A stretch of 8,985 bases of DNA from Chloroflexota bacterium (GCA_016200825.1 JACQEA010000482.1:1-8985), one strand, 5' to 3'. Positions 1 through 7,016 are shown, counted from the stretch's first letter. The notes: generated from the sequence alone by a model not told the origin. Made by a program: numbers and translations.

Positions 1-2343
1 ATTTTTTACGGCAACCTATCGTACGGCGTGCAAGCCGCCGCCGACGCGTACTTTGACAAAGACGCGTCCGACCTCACGCTCGGCGAAGCCGCGCTGTTAG
101 CCGGATTGCCGCAAGCGCCCGCGCTGTACGATCCGTGTGTGGACGCGGACGCCGCGCTCGCGCGCGCACACATCGTATTGAATTTGATGGTGGACGCAAA
201 ATATATTTCGCGCGATCAATCCGCGAGCGCGGCAGCGGAAATATTTCAGAAAATTCATGCGGACGAATTTTCGCAACGCTGTCACAACGCGGTGAGTATT
301 CAAGCGCCGCATTTCGTCACGTACGTGCGCCAAGTTTTGGAAGATCAGTACGGCGCGGATGTGGTCGCCAAAGGCGGCTTGCAAGTGACGACGACACTCG
401 ATTTGAAAATCAATCAGCTCGCCGAAGATGAAGCGCGCAAACAAATCGCGCTGTTGGCGAATCAGCGCGTTTCGAATGCGGCGGTCGTTGTTCTCGATCC
501 GCGTACGGGTGAAATTCTCGCGCTCGTGGGCAGTGTCGATTTTTTTGATAAAAAAATTGATGGACAAGTCAACGTCGCGATCCGATTGCGTCAACCGGGT
601 TCGTCCATCAAGCCGATCAATTATGTCGCCGCGTTTGAAAAGGGCTGGAGTCCCGCGACCGTTCTCACCGACGTCACAACAAAATTTCCGATTGCCGGTC
701 AAGCCGATTACATTCCACACAATTACGATCAACGCGAGCATGGACTCGTGCCGATTCGCGTCGCGCTCGCGTCGTCGTTCAATATTCCCGCGGTGAAAAC
801 TTTGCAATTCGTCACCGTGCCGACGATGATCGAGACCGCGAAAAAATTTGGCATGACTACTTTGCGCGATCCAAAGAACTACGGACTCGCGCTCACGCTT
901 GGCGGCGGTGACGTGAAATTGTTAGAGTTGACGAGCGCGTACGGAGTTTTCGCGAACAATGGCGCGCGCATGCCCGTGACTCCATTTTCTAAAATCACCG
1001 ATGCGTCGGGCAAAATACTATTCGATCTCAAAACGAATTCGCCGCGCGCGGCGCAAATTGTTGACGCGCGTTACGCGTATCAGATCACGCGCATTTTATC
1101 CGATGTGTCCGCGCGCGCGCCGGCGTTTGGCAGCGCGGGCGCGTTGCGTTTATCGCGCGCGAGCGCGGTGAAAACCGGCACGACGGACGATTTTCGCGAT
1201 AATTGGACGATTGGCTATACGCCGAATTTGGTTGTGGGTGTGTGGGTTGGGAATTCCAACAATTCTGAAATGGAACACATCAGCGGCATCACGGGCGCGG
1301 GACCGATTTGGCATAACGTGATGGAGCGCGTGCTGACGGAAATCCCGGTGATGGATTTCAAACGCCCCGATAAATTGGTGGATGTAGAAATTTGCAATGA
1401 ATCCGGTCTGTTGCCAACTGAATATTGTCCGGCGGATCATCGGCGCGTGGAAATTTTTCTCGCGGAACGCGCGCCCAAAGAAAAAGATAACGTGTGGCAG
1501 AAATTAAAAATAGATTCGACGAATGGATTGTTGGGCAACGCGGGTTGTCCACCTGATTCCGTCGAAGAAAAAATTTTCGCGGTCTATCCTCCCGACGCGC
1601 GGCAATGGGCGAGCGATCACAACGTTCCGCAACCGCCGACCGAGGTGAGTCCCAATTGTCCCGACCCGGCCCTCACGAAAAATAAACCGTTCCTTGATAT
1701 GACATCGCCGCGCGATGGCGCGACCGTGCGCGGCAATGTAGATATTCGCGGCACAGTCCGCCTACCGGATTTTGATCGGTATACCATTCAAATCGGTCCC
1801 GGCAACGATCCCCAAGATTTTATTTTGCTCAAGACCGGCAACGCGCCCGTGGAAAATAATATTTTGGCATCGTGGGACACGCGCCGCAATGCCGATGGCG
1901 CGTACACCATTCGCCTCGCGATGTACGATCGCGCGGGAACATCCTTTGCCGGGCGCGTGCATATCGTCGTCGCGAATATTCCAACGGCAACTGCGCGCCC
2001 ATCGCTCACACCCACGCGCACGTTTACGCCCGCGCCAACATCAACCGCGACTGCCTCGCGCACCGCGACTCCTAAACCAACTTTTACTCCTCTGCCATCT
2101 TCCGCGACCACAACGATGACTGCGACAATTTCAACTTTAACCGCGACGACAACTGCGACCGCGCCGATTTCTACTTCAACCGCGACGCGCACCAATACCG
2201 TTGTGTCAACTGCAACGATTTCATTTCCAACTATTACACTTATTCCTCCAACTTTTTCACCAACGCAAACTCCAACGACAACGTTGATTCCTACCGCGAC
2301 TCAAACATTATCTTCAACACCAACGCGCACGCCCGCGCCATAA
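1..2343 (+). CDS. Bifunctional penicillin-binding protein (class A, PBP1A/1C-like), 5'-truncated by window
   Basis: Peptidoglycan glycosyltransferase/transpeptidase that polymerises and cross-links the cell wall outside the membrane. The frame is open from base 1, so the N-terminus (membrane anchor and most of the GT51 domain) lies outside the window; the GTG at 28 is not the real start. Codons 1-45 carry the end of a GT51 domain (FYGNLSYG, YFDK, LTLGEAALLAGLPQAP). The transpeptidase domain follows, with all three motifs: SSIK with the catalytic Ser codon at 601-603 inside RQPGSSIKP, SFN at 775-783, and KTGT at 1171-1182. A Cys-containing stretch (ICNESGLLPTEYCP, then NAGCPP and SPNCPD) precedes an Ig-like module at about codons 563-660. 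The last ~120 residues are Thr/Pro/Ser/Ala-rich and low-complexity. Motifs are intact, so an active enzyme is likely. I am sure of the family but not of the exact PBP subclass. Confidence 0.95.
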   Translation: MFYGNLSYGVQAAADAYFDKDASDLTLGEAALLAGLPQAPALYDPCVDADAALARAHIVLNLMVDAKYISRDQSASAAAEIFQKIHADEFSQRCHNAVSIQAPHFVTYVRQVLEDQYGADVVAKGGLQVTTTLDLKINQLAEDEARKQIALLANQRVSNAAVVVLDPRTGEILALVGSVDFFDKKIDGQVNVAIRLRQPGSSIKPINYVAAFEKGWSPATVLTDVTTKFPIAGQADYIPHNYDQREHGLVPIRVALASSFNIPAVKTLQFVTVPTMIETAKKFGMTTLRDPKNYGLALTLGGGDVKLLELTSAYGVFANNGARMPVTPFSKITDASGKILFDLKTNSPRAAQIVDARYAYQITRILSDVSARAPAFGSAGALRLSRASAVKTGTTDDFRDNWTIGYTPNLVVGVWVGNSNNSEMEHISGITGAGPIWHNVMERVLTEIPVMDFKRPDKLVDVEICNESGLLPTEYCPADHRRVEIFLAERAPKEKDNVWQKLKIDSTNGLLGNAGCPPDSVEEKIFAVYPPDARQWASDHNVPQPPTEVSPNCPDPALTKNKPFLDMTSPRDGATVRGNVDIRGTVRLPDFDRYTIQIGPGNDPQDFILLKTGNAPVENNILASWDTRRNADGAYTIRLAMYDRAGTSFAGRVHIVVANIPTATARPSLTPTRTFTPAPTSTATASRTATPKPTFTPLPSSATTTMTATISTLTATTTATAPISTSTATRTNTVVSTATISFPTITLIPPTFSPTQTPTTTLIPTATQTLSSTPTRTPAP
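1981..2340 (+). other. Thr/Pro-rich low-complexity C-terminal tail of the PBP
   Basis: About 120 codons encode almost only Thr, Pro, Ala and Ser, with repeated TPT, TAT and PTPT-type steps (for example TPTRTFTPAPTSTAT). No folded domain is visible. Known pattern: such tails are frequent on exported Chloroflexota proteins. Inference: an extended, possibly glycosylated spacer or cell-wall-associated segment beyond the Ig-like module. Confidence 0.8.
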
Positions 2344-2372
2344 AAAATAAAGACCCGAAGAATTTTTCTTCG
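2341..2372 (-). terminator. Candidate intrinsic terminator for the minus-strand cyclase operon
   Basis: CGAAGAA (2356-2362) pairs perfectly with TTCTTCG (2366-2372) around a 3-nt loop. Read on the minus strand, the stem is followed by GGTCTTTATTTTTTA, a T-rich run reaching into the stop codon of the PBP gene. On the plus strand there is no T-run after the stem, so it fits termination of the leftward operon better than that of the PBP gene. The stem is AT-rich and short, hence moderate confidence. Confidence 0.4.
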
Positions 2373-2383
2373 AGTTAGGATAC

Positions 2384-2495
2384 GTCATTGCGAGGAGTGA
2401 AATTTGCGACGAAGCAATCTCCTAATTGGAATTCGGGGATTGCTTCGCTCACTTGCTCTAGCGGGAACGCAAGTGCTAGGGTCGCTCGCAATGAC
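2384..2495. repeat. REP/MITE-like nested inverted repeat (about 112 bp)
   Basis: Three nested arm pairs are visible. The outer pair is GTCATTGCGAG (2384-2394) with CTCGCAATGAC (2485-2495). The middle pair is GAAGCAATC (2411-2419) with GATTGCTTC (2438-2446). A third hairpin is CACTTGC (2450-2456) with GCAAGTG (2469-2475). No ORF is inside and no obvious target-site duplication flanks it. The GTCATTGCGAG...GAAGCAATCTCC type is, from memory, a dispersed intergenic repeat in many bacterial genomes. It sits between convergent genes, where it may also fold in the transcript. Confidence 0.7.
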
Positions 2496-2511
2496 ATGGT
2501 GGCAACTTGAG

Positions 2512-3204
2512 TTATTTACTTTTTGTCGGCTTGGGTTCCTTGGTTGGATCCGGCGAATTGGTTGGATTCGGTACTTTGGTTGGATTTGGAACGTGAGTTG
2601 GCACCGGCTCTTTGGTTGCTTTGGGTTCTTTGGTTGCTGGAGTAACAGCCGTTGGAATCGCGGTACTCACCGGCACGACAGTTGCCACCGGAGTATTCAC
2701 AATTTCCGTTTTCGTCGCTTGCGGCGTCGCGATTATTTCCGTTGCGGTTGGCGTCGCTTGCGCGACGGCAGTTGAGATCGCGGTAGGAATTGTCGTCGCA
2801 GTATTTACAACGCTTACCGTCGGCGTCGTAACAAAAACTTGCGGGGCGCTGGTTGGCACGGAAGTCGCATCGCTCTCGGATTTGTTTTCTTTCGCGGGCG
2901 TGCTCGTGGCGAGAACCGGCGCGTTCGGAGCTTGCACGATTATATTCGGACGTTCGCGCGGCGCTTTATCTTTTTCCTGATCTTTGAGCGCGTCCTGTAC
3001 GATCTGTGCGCTCACCGGCTTGAACGCGATGAAAACCGACGCGTCAACCGCGTAATCCGCGCGCAAACGCGACGCGAGATTCGACCGCACGACGACGCGC
3101 GCGCTATCGGCGAACGCGGCTTCCACCGCGCCGAACACGCCGAATAATCCGCCGAGCACGGTCAGCGCCAACAGCGTGATCCAAGTTTGCGTTCCCGTTC
3201 TCAT
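2512..3204 (-). CDS. Exported Thr/Pro-rich protein of unknown function, coupled to the cyclase
   Basis: 230 residues, family not recognised. Residues 1-32 form a signal peptide or membrane anchor: a short polar start, a hydrophobic stretch at about 8-27, and a possible cleavage after AFA (30-32). Residues 33-80 are the only part with ordinary composition (SARVVVRSNLASRLRADY...). From about residue 95 the chain is Thr/Pro/Ala/Val-rich. It ends in hexapeptide repeats PNPTKV, PNPTNS, PDPTKE (206-223) and a Lys-rich PKPTKSK. The ATG (3204-3202) overlaps the cyclase stop codon in an ATGA arrangement, indicating translational coupling. A weak GGAAAG Shine-Dalgarno lies inside the end of the cyclase gene. 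It may be a periplasmic or surface partner of the sensor cyclase, but nothing in the sequence gives a biochemical role. Confidence 0.75.
   Translation of the reverse strand: MRTGTQTWITLLALTVLGGLFGVFGAVEAAFADSARVVVRSNLASRLRADYAVDASVFIAFKPVSAQIVQDALKDQEKDKAPRERPNIIVQAPNAPVLATSTPAKENKSESDATSVPTSAPQVFVTTPTVSVVNTATTIPTAISTAVAQATPTATEIIATPQATKTEIVNTPVATVVPVSTAIPTAVTPATKEPKATKEPVPTHVPNPTKVPNPTNSPDPTKEPKPTKSK
2536..2589 (-). repeat. 18-bp tandem repeat encoding the PxPTxx hexapeptides
   Basis: Three consecutive 18-bp units, recognisable on the plus strand by TTGGTTGGAT starting at 2540, 2558 and 2576. On the minus strand they encode PNPTKV, PNPTNS and PDPTKE. A shorter repeated TTTGGTTGC motif just upstream in the gene encodes ATKEPKATKEP. 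Such in-frame repeats could change copy number by slippage. Confidence 0.75.
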
Positions 3205-5081
3205 GCGATTTCTCTTTCCATCACGTCCGCGAAATCAATTGCGACGTCGGCTTCATCTTCGTCCAACACGGCATACACGCGCACGCGCGATTCTTTGCCC
3301 TTGACGCGATGCAATCCCAAATCTTTGGTTCGCACCGACAGATCGCCCATCTGCTTGATCGTAGATTCAGAAATCAAAACATTGAATTCCGGATATTCTT
3401 TGTTGAGTCCTTGAATGCGCGACGTGAGATTCACCGCGTCGCCGATGACGGTGTACTCAAAGCGACCCAACGATCCAATCTGTCCCGCGATCACGGGACC
3501 GGTATTGATGCCAATGCCAATCCGAATCGGATCGAAACCGCGCGCGCGCCGCCGCGCATTAAACCCGCTCAAGCGTTTTTTCATCGCGACCGCGCATTCC
3601 ACCGCGCGCCGCGCGTGATCCGGCTGTTCCACCGGCGCACCGAAAACGATTAGCGTCGAATCACCGCCAAACTTGTTCACCAACCCCTCATGCTGTTGCA
3701 CCACGTCGAGCATTTCGGTAAAAAATTCGTTGAGGAATTGAACGATTTGCGCCGGGTTGTACCGTTCCGCCAGCGAGGTAAAATCACGAATGTCCGTAAA
3801 AATCATCGTGACCTCGCGCAACTCACCGCCTAATTGCACGCCGCCCTGCGAAAAATTTTCCATCATTGATTCGCGGACTTGTTTACTGACGACGCGCCCA
3901 AAAATATCTTTGATAAACTCGCGCTCTTTCAACCCTTCGGTCATGCGATTGAACGCGCGCCCGAGCAATCCAATTTCGTCTTTGCTTTTCACATCCACGC
4001 GCGCTTCCAAATCGCCTTCCGCCACGCGTTGACTTGCCTGCACCAAATTAAAGACCGGCTGAACAATTCCGCGCGCCACCAAGACGCCGATACCGGCAAT
4101 CGCGATAATGCCGGTGCCAAAAACAAAAATCATATTGTTGCGAATTTCGCCGCCGGATGCGGTGACAAACTCTTCGCGCGAAGCCGCGACGGAGAAAAGA
4201 CCAATCGGTTCGCCGTCGCGGACTTCAAACAATCCAAACGCTTCGGTAAAATCGAGCGAGCCAAAACCCGCGAGCGTGGGGCGAAAATAAATTTGATTGG
4301 CGGGCAATTTCAAAATGCGATTGTATTCTGGCGCGTCTAGTTTCGCGCGTTCAACTTCGCGCGTCGCCAACGTCGTCGCCACGAGATCGCCGCTCGGCGC
4401 GTAGATCGTGATGTTGGCGAGAGATTCTTTGTCCAATCGTTGCGCCACTTGATCGAGCAAAGAACCAACCATTATCACGCCGATAACTTTGTCGTTGATC
4501 TTGATCGGACCCGCAACGTAAAACGAATAACCCCACGGCGCGGAGACCATATCGGCGAACTTGTCATTGCCTTGCGTCACTTGGTTGGTCGCGACTTTGG
4601 TGTACAGCGACCAATCGGAATACCGCGCGCCGGGCGCGAATAAATAATCGTCTGCGCGCGCGGAATCCGCGCGGCGATGCATTACAAACAGCGCATCGCC
4701 GTCCAAGTCCACCACTTCTAACAATTCCGCGCGCATGTTAATCACCAGCGGCTGCGCGATATTTTTGATCGCGAGCGCGTCCCGATTCAAAACGGCTTGC
4801 GGAAATCCTTCAGTGAAATTAATTGTGCGTAAGACGCTCAATTGTTCGCGTTCAATTTTGACGAGCGTATCCGCCGCGAGTTGTCCGGAATCCACGAGCC
4901 GCCGCGTAAAACGCTCTTCCAAATCGCGCGCCAACACCTGCGTCGCCGTAAACGTCACCACAATCGCGAGAATGATCGCGAGAATGAGATACGGCAACGT
5001 GATCTTGACGCGCAATTGCGAAAAAAGAAATTCGCGCACACTCAAGCTCTGCCTAGTTTTCGGGCTCGGTGAATTGTTCAT
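3201..5081 (-). CDS. Transmembrane sensor class III adenylate cyclase (Cache-like, HAMP, cyclase)
   Basis: 626 residues, predicted to make cAMP from ATP in the cytoplasm in response to an external signal. Layout: TM1 about 28-50; extracytoplasmic sensor about 51-315, double-Cache-like by size and by segments such as LLEVVDLDGDALFVMHR and GPIKINDKVIGVIMVGS; TM2 about 316-338; HAMP about 339-392; catalytic domain about 418-606. Catalytic residues visible: metal-binding Asp430 (FTDIRDFT) and Asp474 (FGGDSTL), purine-selecting Lys470 and Thr544 (EYTVIGDAVN), and transition-state Asn551 and Arg555 (NLTSR). Lys plus Thr at the specificity sites fits class IIIb adenylate rather than guanylate cyclases. 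No key residue is missing. The ATG lacks a strong Shine-Dalgarno, so the start is less certain than the family. The gene overlaps the next one by 4 bp. The ligand is unknown. Confidence 0.92.
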   Translation of the reverse strand: MNNSPSPKTRQSLSVREFLFSQLRVKITLPYLILAIILAIVVTFTATQVLARDLEERFTRRLVDSGQLAADTLVKIEREQLSVLRTINFTEGFPQAVLNRDALAIKNIAQPLVINMRAELLEVVDLDGDALFVMHRRADSARADDYLFAPGARYSDWSLYTKVATNQVTQGNDKFADMVSAPWGYSFYVAGPIKINDKVIGVIMVGSLLDQVAQRLDKESLANITIYAPSGDLVATTLATREVERAKLDAPEYNRILKLPANQIYFRPTLAGFGSLDFTEAFGLFEVRDGEPIGLFSVAASREEFVTASGGEIRNNMIFVFGTGIIAIAGIGVLVARGIVQPVFNLVQASQRVAEGDLEARVDVKSKDEIGLLGRAFNRMTEGLKEREFIKDIFGRVVSKQVRESMMENFSQGGVQLGGELREVTMIFTDIRDFTSLAERYNPAQIVQFLNEFFTEMLDVVQQHEGLVNKFGGDSTLIVFGAPVEQPDHARRAVECAVAMKKRLSGFNARRRARGFDPIRIGIGINTGPVIAGQIGSLGRFEYTVIGDAVNLTSRIQGLNKEYPEFNVLISESTIKQMGDLSVRTKDLGLHRVKGKESRVRVYAVLDEDEADVAIDFADVMEREIA

Positions 5082-5100
5082 AGCCGGTCAAAGCGTTTAG

Positions 5101-5127
5101 CGCAAAGAAACCATCCCATTCTTTGCG
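5101..5127. promoter_or_regulatory. Palindrome / leader hairpin upstream of the cyclase
   Basis: CGCAAAGAA (5101-5109) and TTCTTTGCG (5119-5127) are perfect 9-bp inverted arms around a 9-nt centre. The element lies 20-46 bases upstream of the cyclase ATG and just downstream of a candidate promoter. It could be a dimeric repressor operator over the transcription start or a 5' stem-loop of the mRNA. No T-run follows on either strand, which argues against a simple terminator. Confidence 0.5.
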
Positions 5128-5135
5128 TCGGGGAG

Positions 5136-5163
5136 AGCATACCACGCGACGCGCATATGGCAA
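5136..5163 (-). promoter_or_regulatory. Candidate sigma70-type promoter for the cyclase operon
   Basis: Read on the minus strand, TTGCCA (5163-5158, five of six matches to TTGACA) is followed after 16 bp by TATGCT (5141-5136, four of six matches to TATAAT). This would start transcription near 5129, giving a leader of about 48 nt that opens with the palindrome at 5101-5127. Based on motif reading only. Confidence 0.4.
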
Positions 5164-5239
5164 ATGGTACTTTGGTTATTTTTAGATTACACTTTGCTAA
5201 CAAATTAGGGCGTGTATGCAAAACGGTTTATTGCCGCCA

Positions 5240-5830
5240 TCATTTCAAACCGCGCGGGCCTTTTTGCATTTGGACGTGACAATACTCGCATTGCGGAAAG
5301 ATCGCATCGCGAAATTGAAAACCGTTGCGCTCGTCCCCTTGCCGATGCGTCACGTGACAATCGGTACAACGCAGAAACGGCGCGTCAGGGTCAAGCATTT
5401 TATTGTGCATGTGATTTTCAAAACCGGTTTTGTGGACAAAATCTTCGTGACATTTGATGCACGCCTCATTCTGCACCGGAATCACGATCACCGCCGGTTG
5501 GCGCGCCAAGCCGGTGTAATGTTTAAACGCATCCAACGCGGAGATGGTAATCACCTGCGCGCGTCCGAGCAGTCCCTCGCCGCCATGACAATCAATACAT
5601 CTGGTCGAAGCTTTTTGAATGCGATGATGGAACGCGGCAAGATCAATACCGCGTCCTTGCGCGAGCGCGTTCTGAAATCGCGCGAGGTATTCCGATTCCG
5701 GCTGCGTGTGACACGACGCGCAAAATTGATCATCTTGCTCTTGATTCGAAACAAAAGCCACGCCGCCGATCAACGCGAGCGCGGCGATACCGCCGAGGAA
5801 AAAAATTATTTTGAAACGACGCGGATTCAT
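5240..5830 (-). CDS. Membrane-anchored pentahaem c-type cytochrome (NapC/NirT-like)
   Basis: 196 residues. An uncleaved N-terminal anchor at about residues 7-27 is followed by a periplasm-facing domain with five CxxCH haem-binding motifs: CASCH (37-41), CIDCH (78-82), CIKCH (124-128), CTDCH (155-159) and CEYCH (181-185). Extra histidines (68, 69, 104, 133, 140, 142, 162) could be distal ligands. Proteins of this architecture pass electrons between membrane quinol and periplasmic enzymes. Classical NapC/NrfH have four haems and a CxxCHxM first site; here there are five, and the first site is followed by TQP with no Met, so subfamily placement is uncertain. AGAGGA lies 11 nt before the ATG. It lies 97 bp downstream of the molybdenum enzyme on the same strand, which makes it the likely redox partner. 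Confidence 0.88.
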   Translation of the reverse strand: MNPRRFKIIFFLGGIAALALIGGVAFVSNQEQDDQFCASCHTQPESEYLARFQNALAQGRGIDLAAFHHRIQKASTRCIDCHGGEGLLGRAQVITISALDAFKHYTGLARQPAVIVIPVQNEACIKCHEDFVHKTGFENHMHNKMLDPDAPFLRCTDCHVTHRQGDERNGFQFRDAIFPQCEYCHVQMQKGPRGLK

Positions 5831-5858
5831 TCTTGCGAGTATCCTCTATTTGCAAAGA

Positions 5859-5904
5859 GCAGATAGCAAATGGCAGATAGCAACAGTCAACTGCTATCTG
5901 CCAT
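5859..5904. repeat. GCAGATAGCA direct and inverted repeat; possible transcript hairpin
   Basis: ATGGCAGATAGCA (5870-5882) and TGCTATCTGCCAT (5892-5904) are perfect 13-bp inverted arms with a 9-nt loop. A further direct copy of GCAGATAGCAA sits at 5859-5869, repeated at 5873-5883. It lies between the molybdenum enzyme stop (5928) and the cytochrome start (5830). In the minus-strand transcript it would be a stable stem-loop, with only a short T-run after it. It may act as an mRNA processing or partial termination site, or simply be a dispersed intergenic repeat. Confidence 0.65.
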
Positions 5905-5927
5905 CGGCAATCAGCAATCCGCTAATT

Positions 5928-7016
5928 TCACGCGCGGAAATCCAAAAGGATCGAATGCATTTCGTCTGTGCCGTTCGGATAGGTGCCGTCCAGCAAACGA
6001 ATTTTTTGCGGCTTGGTTTGCACGCGCCCCGATTTTTCCGTGACGCGCGCGTACAGGGTGTGCCGGCCCGGCGCAAGCGCGGGACCGCTCCATTTCCAAA
6101 TCGTCCAGACGTACGGCGACGGTCCGCGCGTCAAATCCGCTTCGAGCCATTTGTCCGTATCGTCCGCGCTGATTTCAATTTTCGCGATGCCGGCTTCACT
6201 CGAATATGCGACGCCGGATAATGTAAAGGTCGCGCCCGACACCACATCAAAATCTTTCGGCGCATCAATGCGCGCGTTGGGATTGACGAACGCGTCGTTC
6301 GTCCAACCTTGCTTTTCCCAATAACCGAGAAACGGTTTGTCTACGACGGTGATCGTGTGCAACCATTTCGGTTGTTTCATTCCATATCGTCCGGGCCACA
6401 GACAACGCAGCGGCGCGCCGTGATCGCGCGGAATCGCGGTGCCGTTCATTTCGTACGCCAAGAGCGAGTTGTCCATCAAACCTAATTCGATTGGAATGCC
6501 GGTGTAAAATCCGTCCAACGATTCGAGTTTGAGATAGATGCCGGCGTTTTTCACTTGCGCGCGCGCGAGCAAATCTTTAAGCCGCACCCCTTTCCACATT
6601 GCGTTCGAAATTAATTCGCCGCCGACCGGATTGGAAATACATTCCAGCGTGCGCATTTCGGTGACGGCAGGTAACGTTTTCAATTGATCGAATGTGAATT
6701 CGAGTGGATTGTCCACCAAACCGCCGATGCGTAATTTCCAATCCACGGGCACAGCGGGCGGCGCGCCGCGCGAATACCAAACGGTATAAAAATCTTCGTT
6801 CGATGTAATTGGAATTCCATTTACTAAATTTAGCGCAGGATTCGCGGGCGCGCCCTGCGCCGCGATTTGTTTAGTCGGCTCGGCGGCGTTGACGCCACTC
6901 AGCGCATCAGCCGCGCGTTGACACGCGGCGAGAAATGACGCCAAACTCCAGCCGGTAACGCTAACACCCAATCCCTTCAAGAATTGACGCCGTGAGTATC
7001 GCCCTAGATATGACAT
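5928..7016 (-). CDS. Tat-exported sulfite-oxidase-family molybdopterin enzyme, probable lipoprotein
   Basis: 362 residues from the ATG at 7016. That start is chosen because AGGAGG lies 4 nt before it and the Tat motif then sits at residues 8-14 (SRRQFLK). The upstream in-frame ATG at 7046 would put this ribosome site inside the gene. After the Tat h-region, LAAC (Cys32) fits a lipobox, so the protein may be lipid-anchored outside the membrane. The Mo-pterin domain spans about 65-235: TLECISNPVGGELISNA contains the expected Mo ligand Cys126, and DHGAPLRCLWPGRYG (198-212) matches the sulfite oxidase pattern. A C-terminal Mo-co dimerisation (Ig-like) domain spans about 245-340. The family includes sulfite dehydrogenases, SoxC and related reductases; the substrate here cannot be told. 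It is followed by the pentahaem cytochrome. Confidence 0.9.
   Translation of the reverse strand: MSYLGRYSRRQFLKGLGVSVTGWSLASFLAACQRAADALSGVNAAEPTKQIAAQGAPANPALNLVNGIPITSNEDFYTVWYSRGAPPAVPVDWKLRIGGLVDNPLEFTFDQLKTLPAVTEMRTLECISNPVGGELISNAMWKGVRLKDLLARAQVKNAGIYLKLESLDGFYTGIPIELGLMDNSLLAYEMNGTAIPRDHGAPLRCLWPGRYGMKQPKWLHTITVVDKPFLGYWEKQGWTNDAFVNPNARIDAPKDFDVVSGATFTLSGVAYSSEAGIAKIEISADDTDKWLEADLTRGPSPYVWTIWKWSGPALAPGRHTLYARVTEKSGRVQTKPQKIRLLDGTYPNGTDEMHSILLDFRA

Larger units (their letters stand above)
5082..5239. other. Intergenic region between cytochrome and cyclase genes
   Basis: 158 bp with no convincing coding frame. The half next to the cyclase holds the candidate promoter and palindrome listed separately. 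The half next to the cytochrome stop is AT-rich (around 5165-5210) and shows no clear terminator. The gap and the internal promoter suggest that the cyclase operon is transcribed separately from the redox genes upstream. Confidence 0.5.

Noticed and set aside
97..807. 236-codon open frame on the minus strand opposite the PBP gene
   Set aside because: It lies wholly antisense to the transpeptidase and GT51 motifs, its translation is Arg/His-rich without domain character, and GC-rich CGCG codons commonly leave the opposite strand open.
1788..2195. Minus-strand frame rich in Val/Ala opposite the Thr/Pro tail
   Set aside because: It is the mirror of the low-complexity ACN/CCN codons of the PBP tail, not an independent gene.
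2536..2589. Possible CRISPR-like repeats
   Set aside because: The units are 18 bp, directly adjacent without spacers, and encode in-frame hexapeptides.
2612..2980. 122-codon plus-strand frame resembling a hydrophobic membrane protein
   Set aside because: Its hydrophobicity comes from reading Thr/Pro codons of the exported protein gene backwards; the minus frame has a signal peptide and a coupled start.
5216..5866. 216-codon plus-strand frame over the cytochrome gene
   Set aside because: The minus frame has five CxxCH motifs and an N-terminal anchor, so the plus frame is a shadow.
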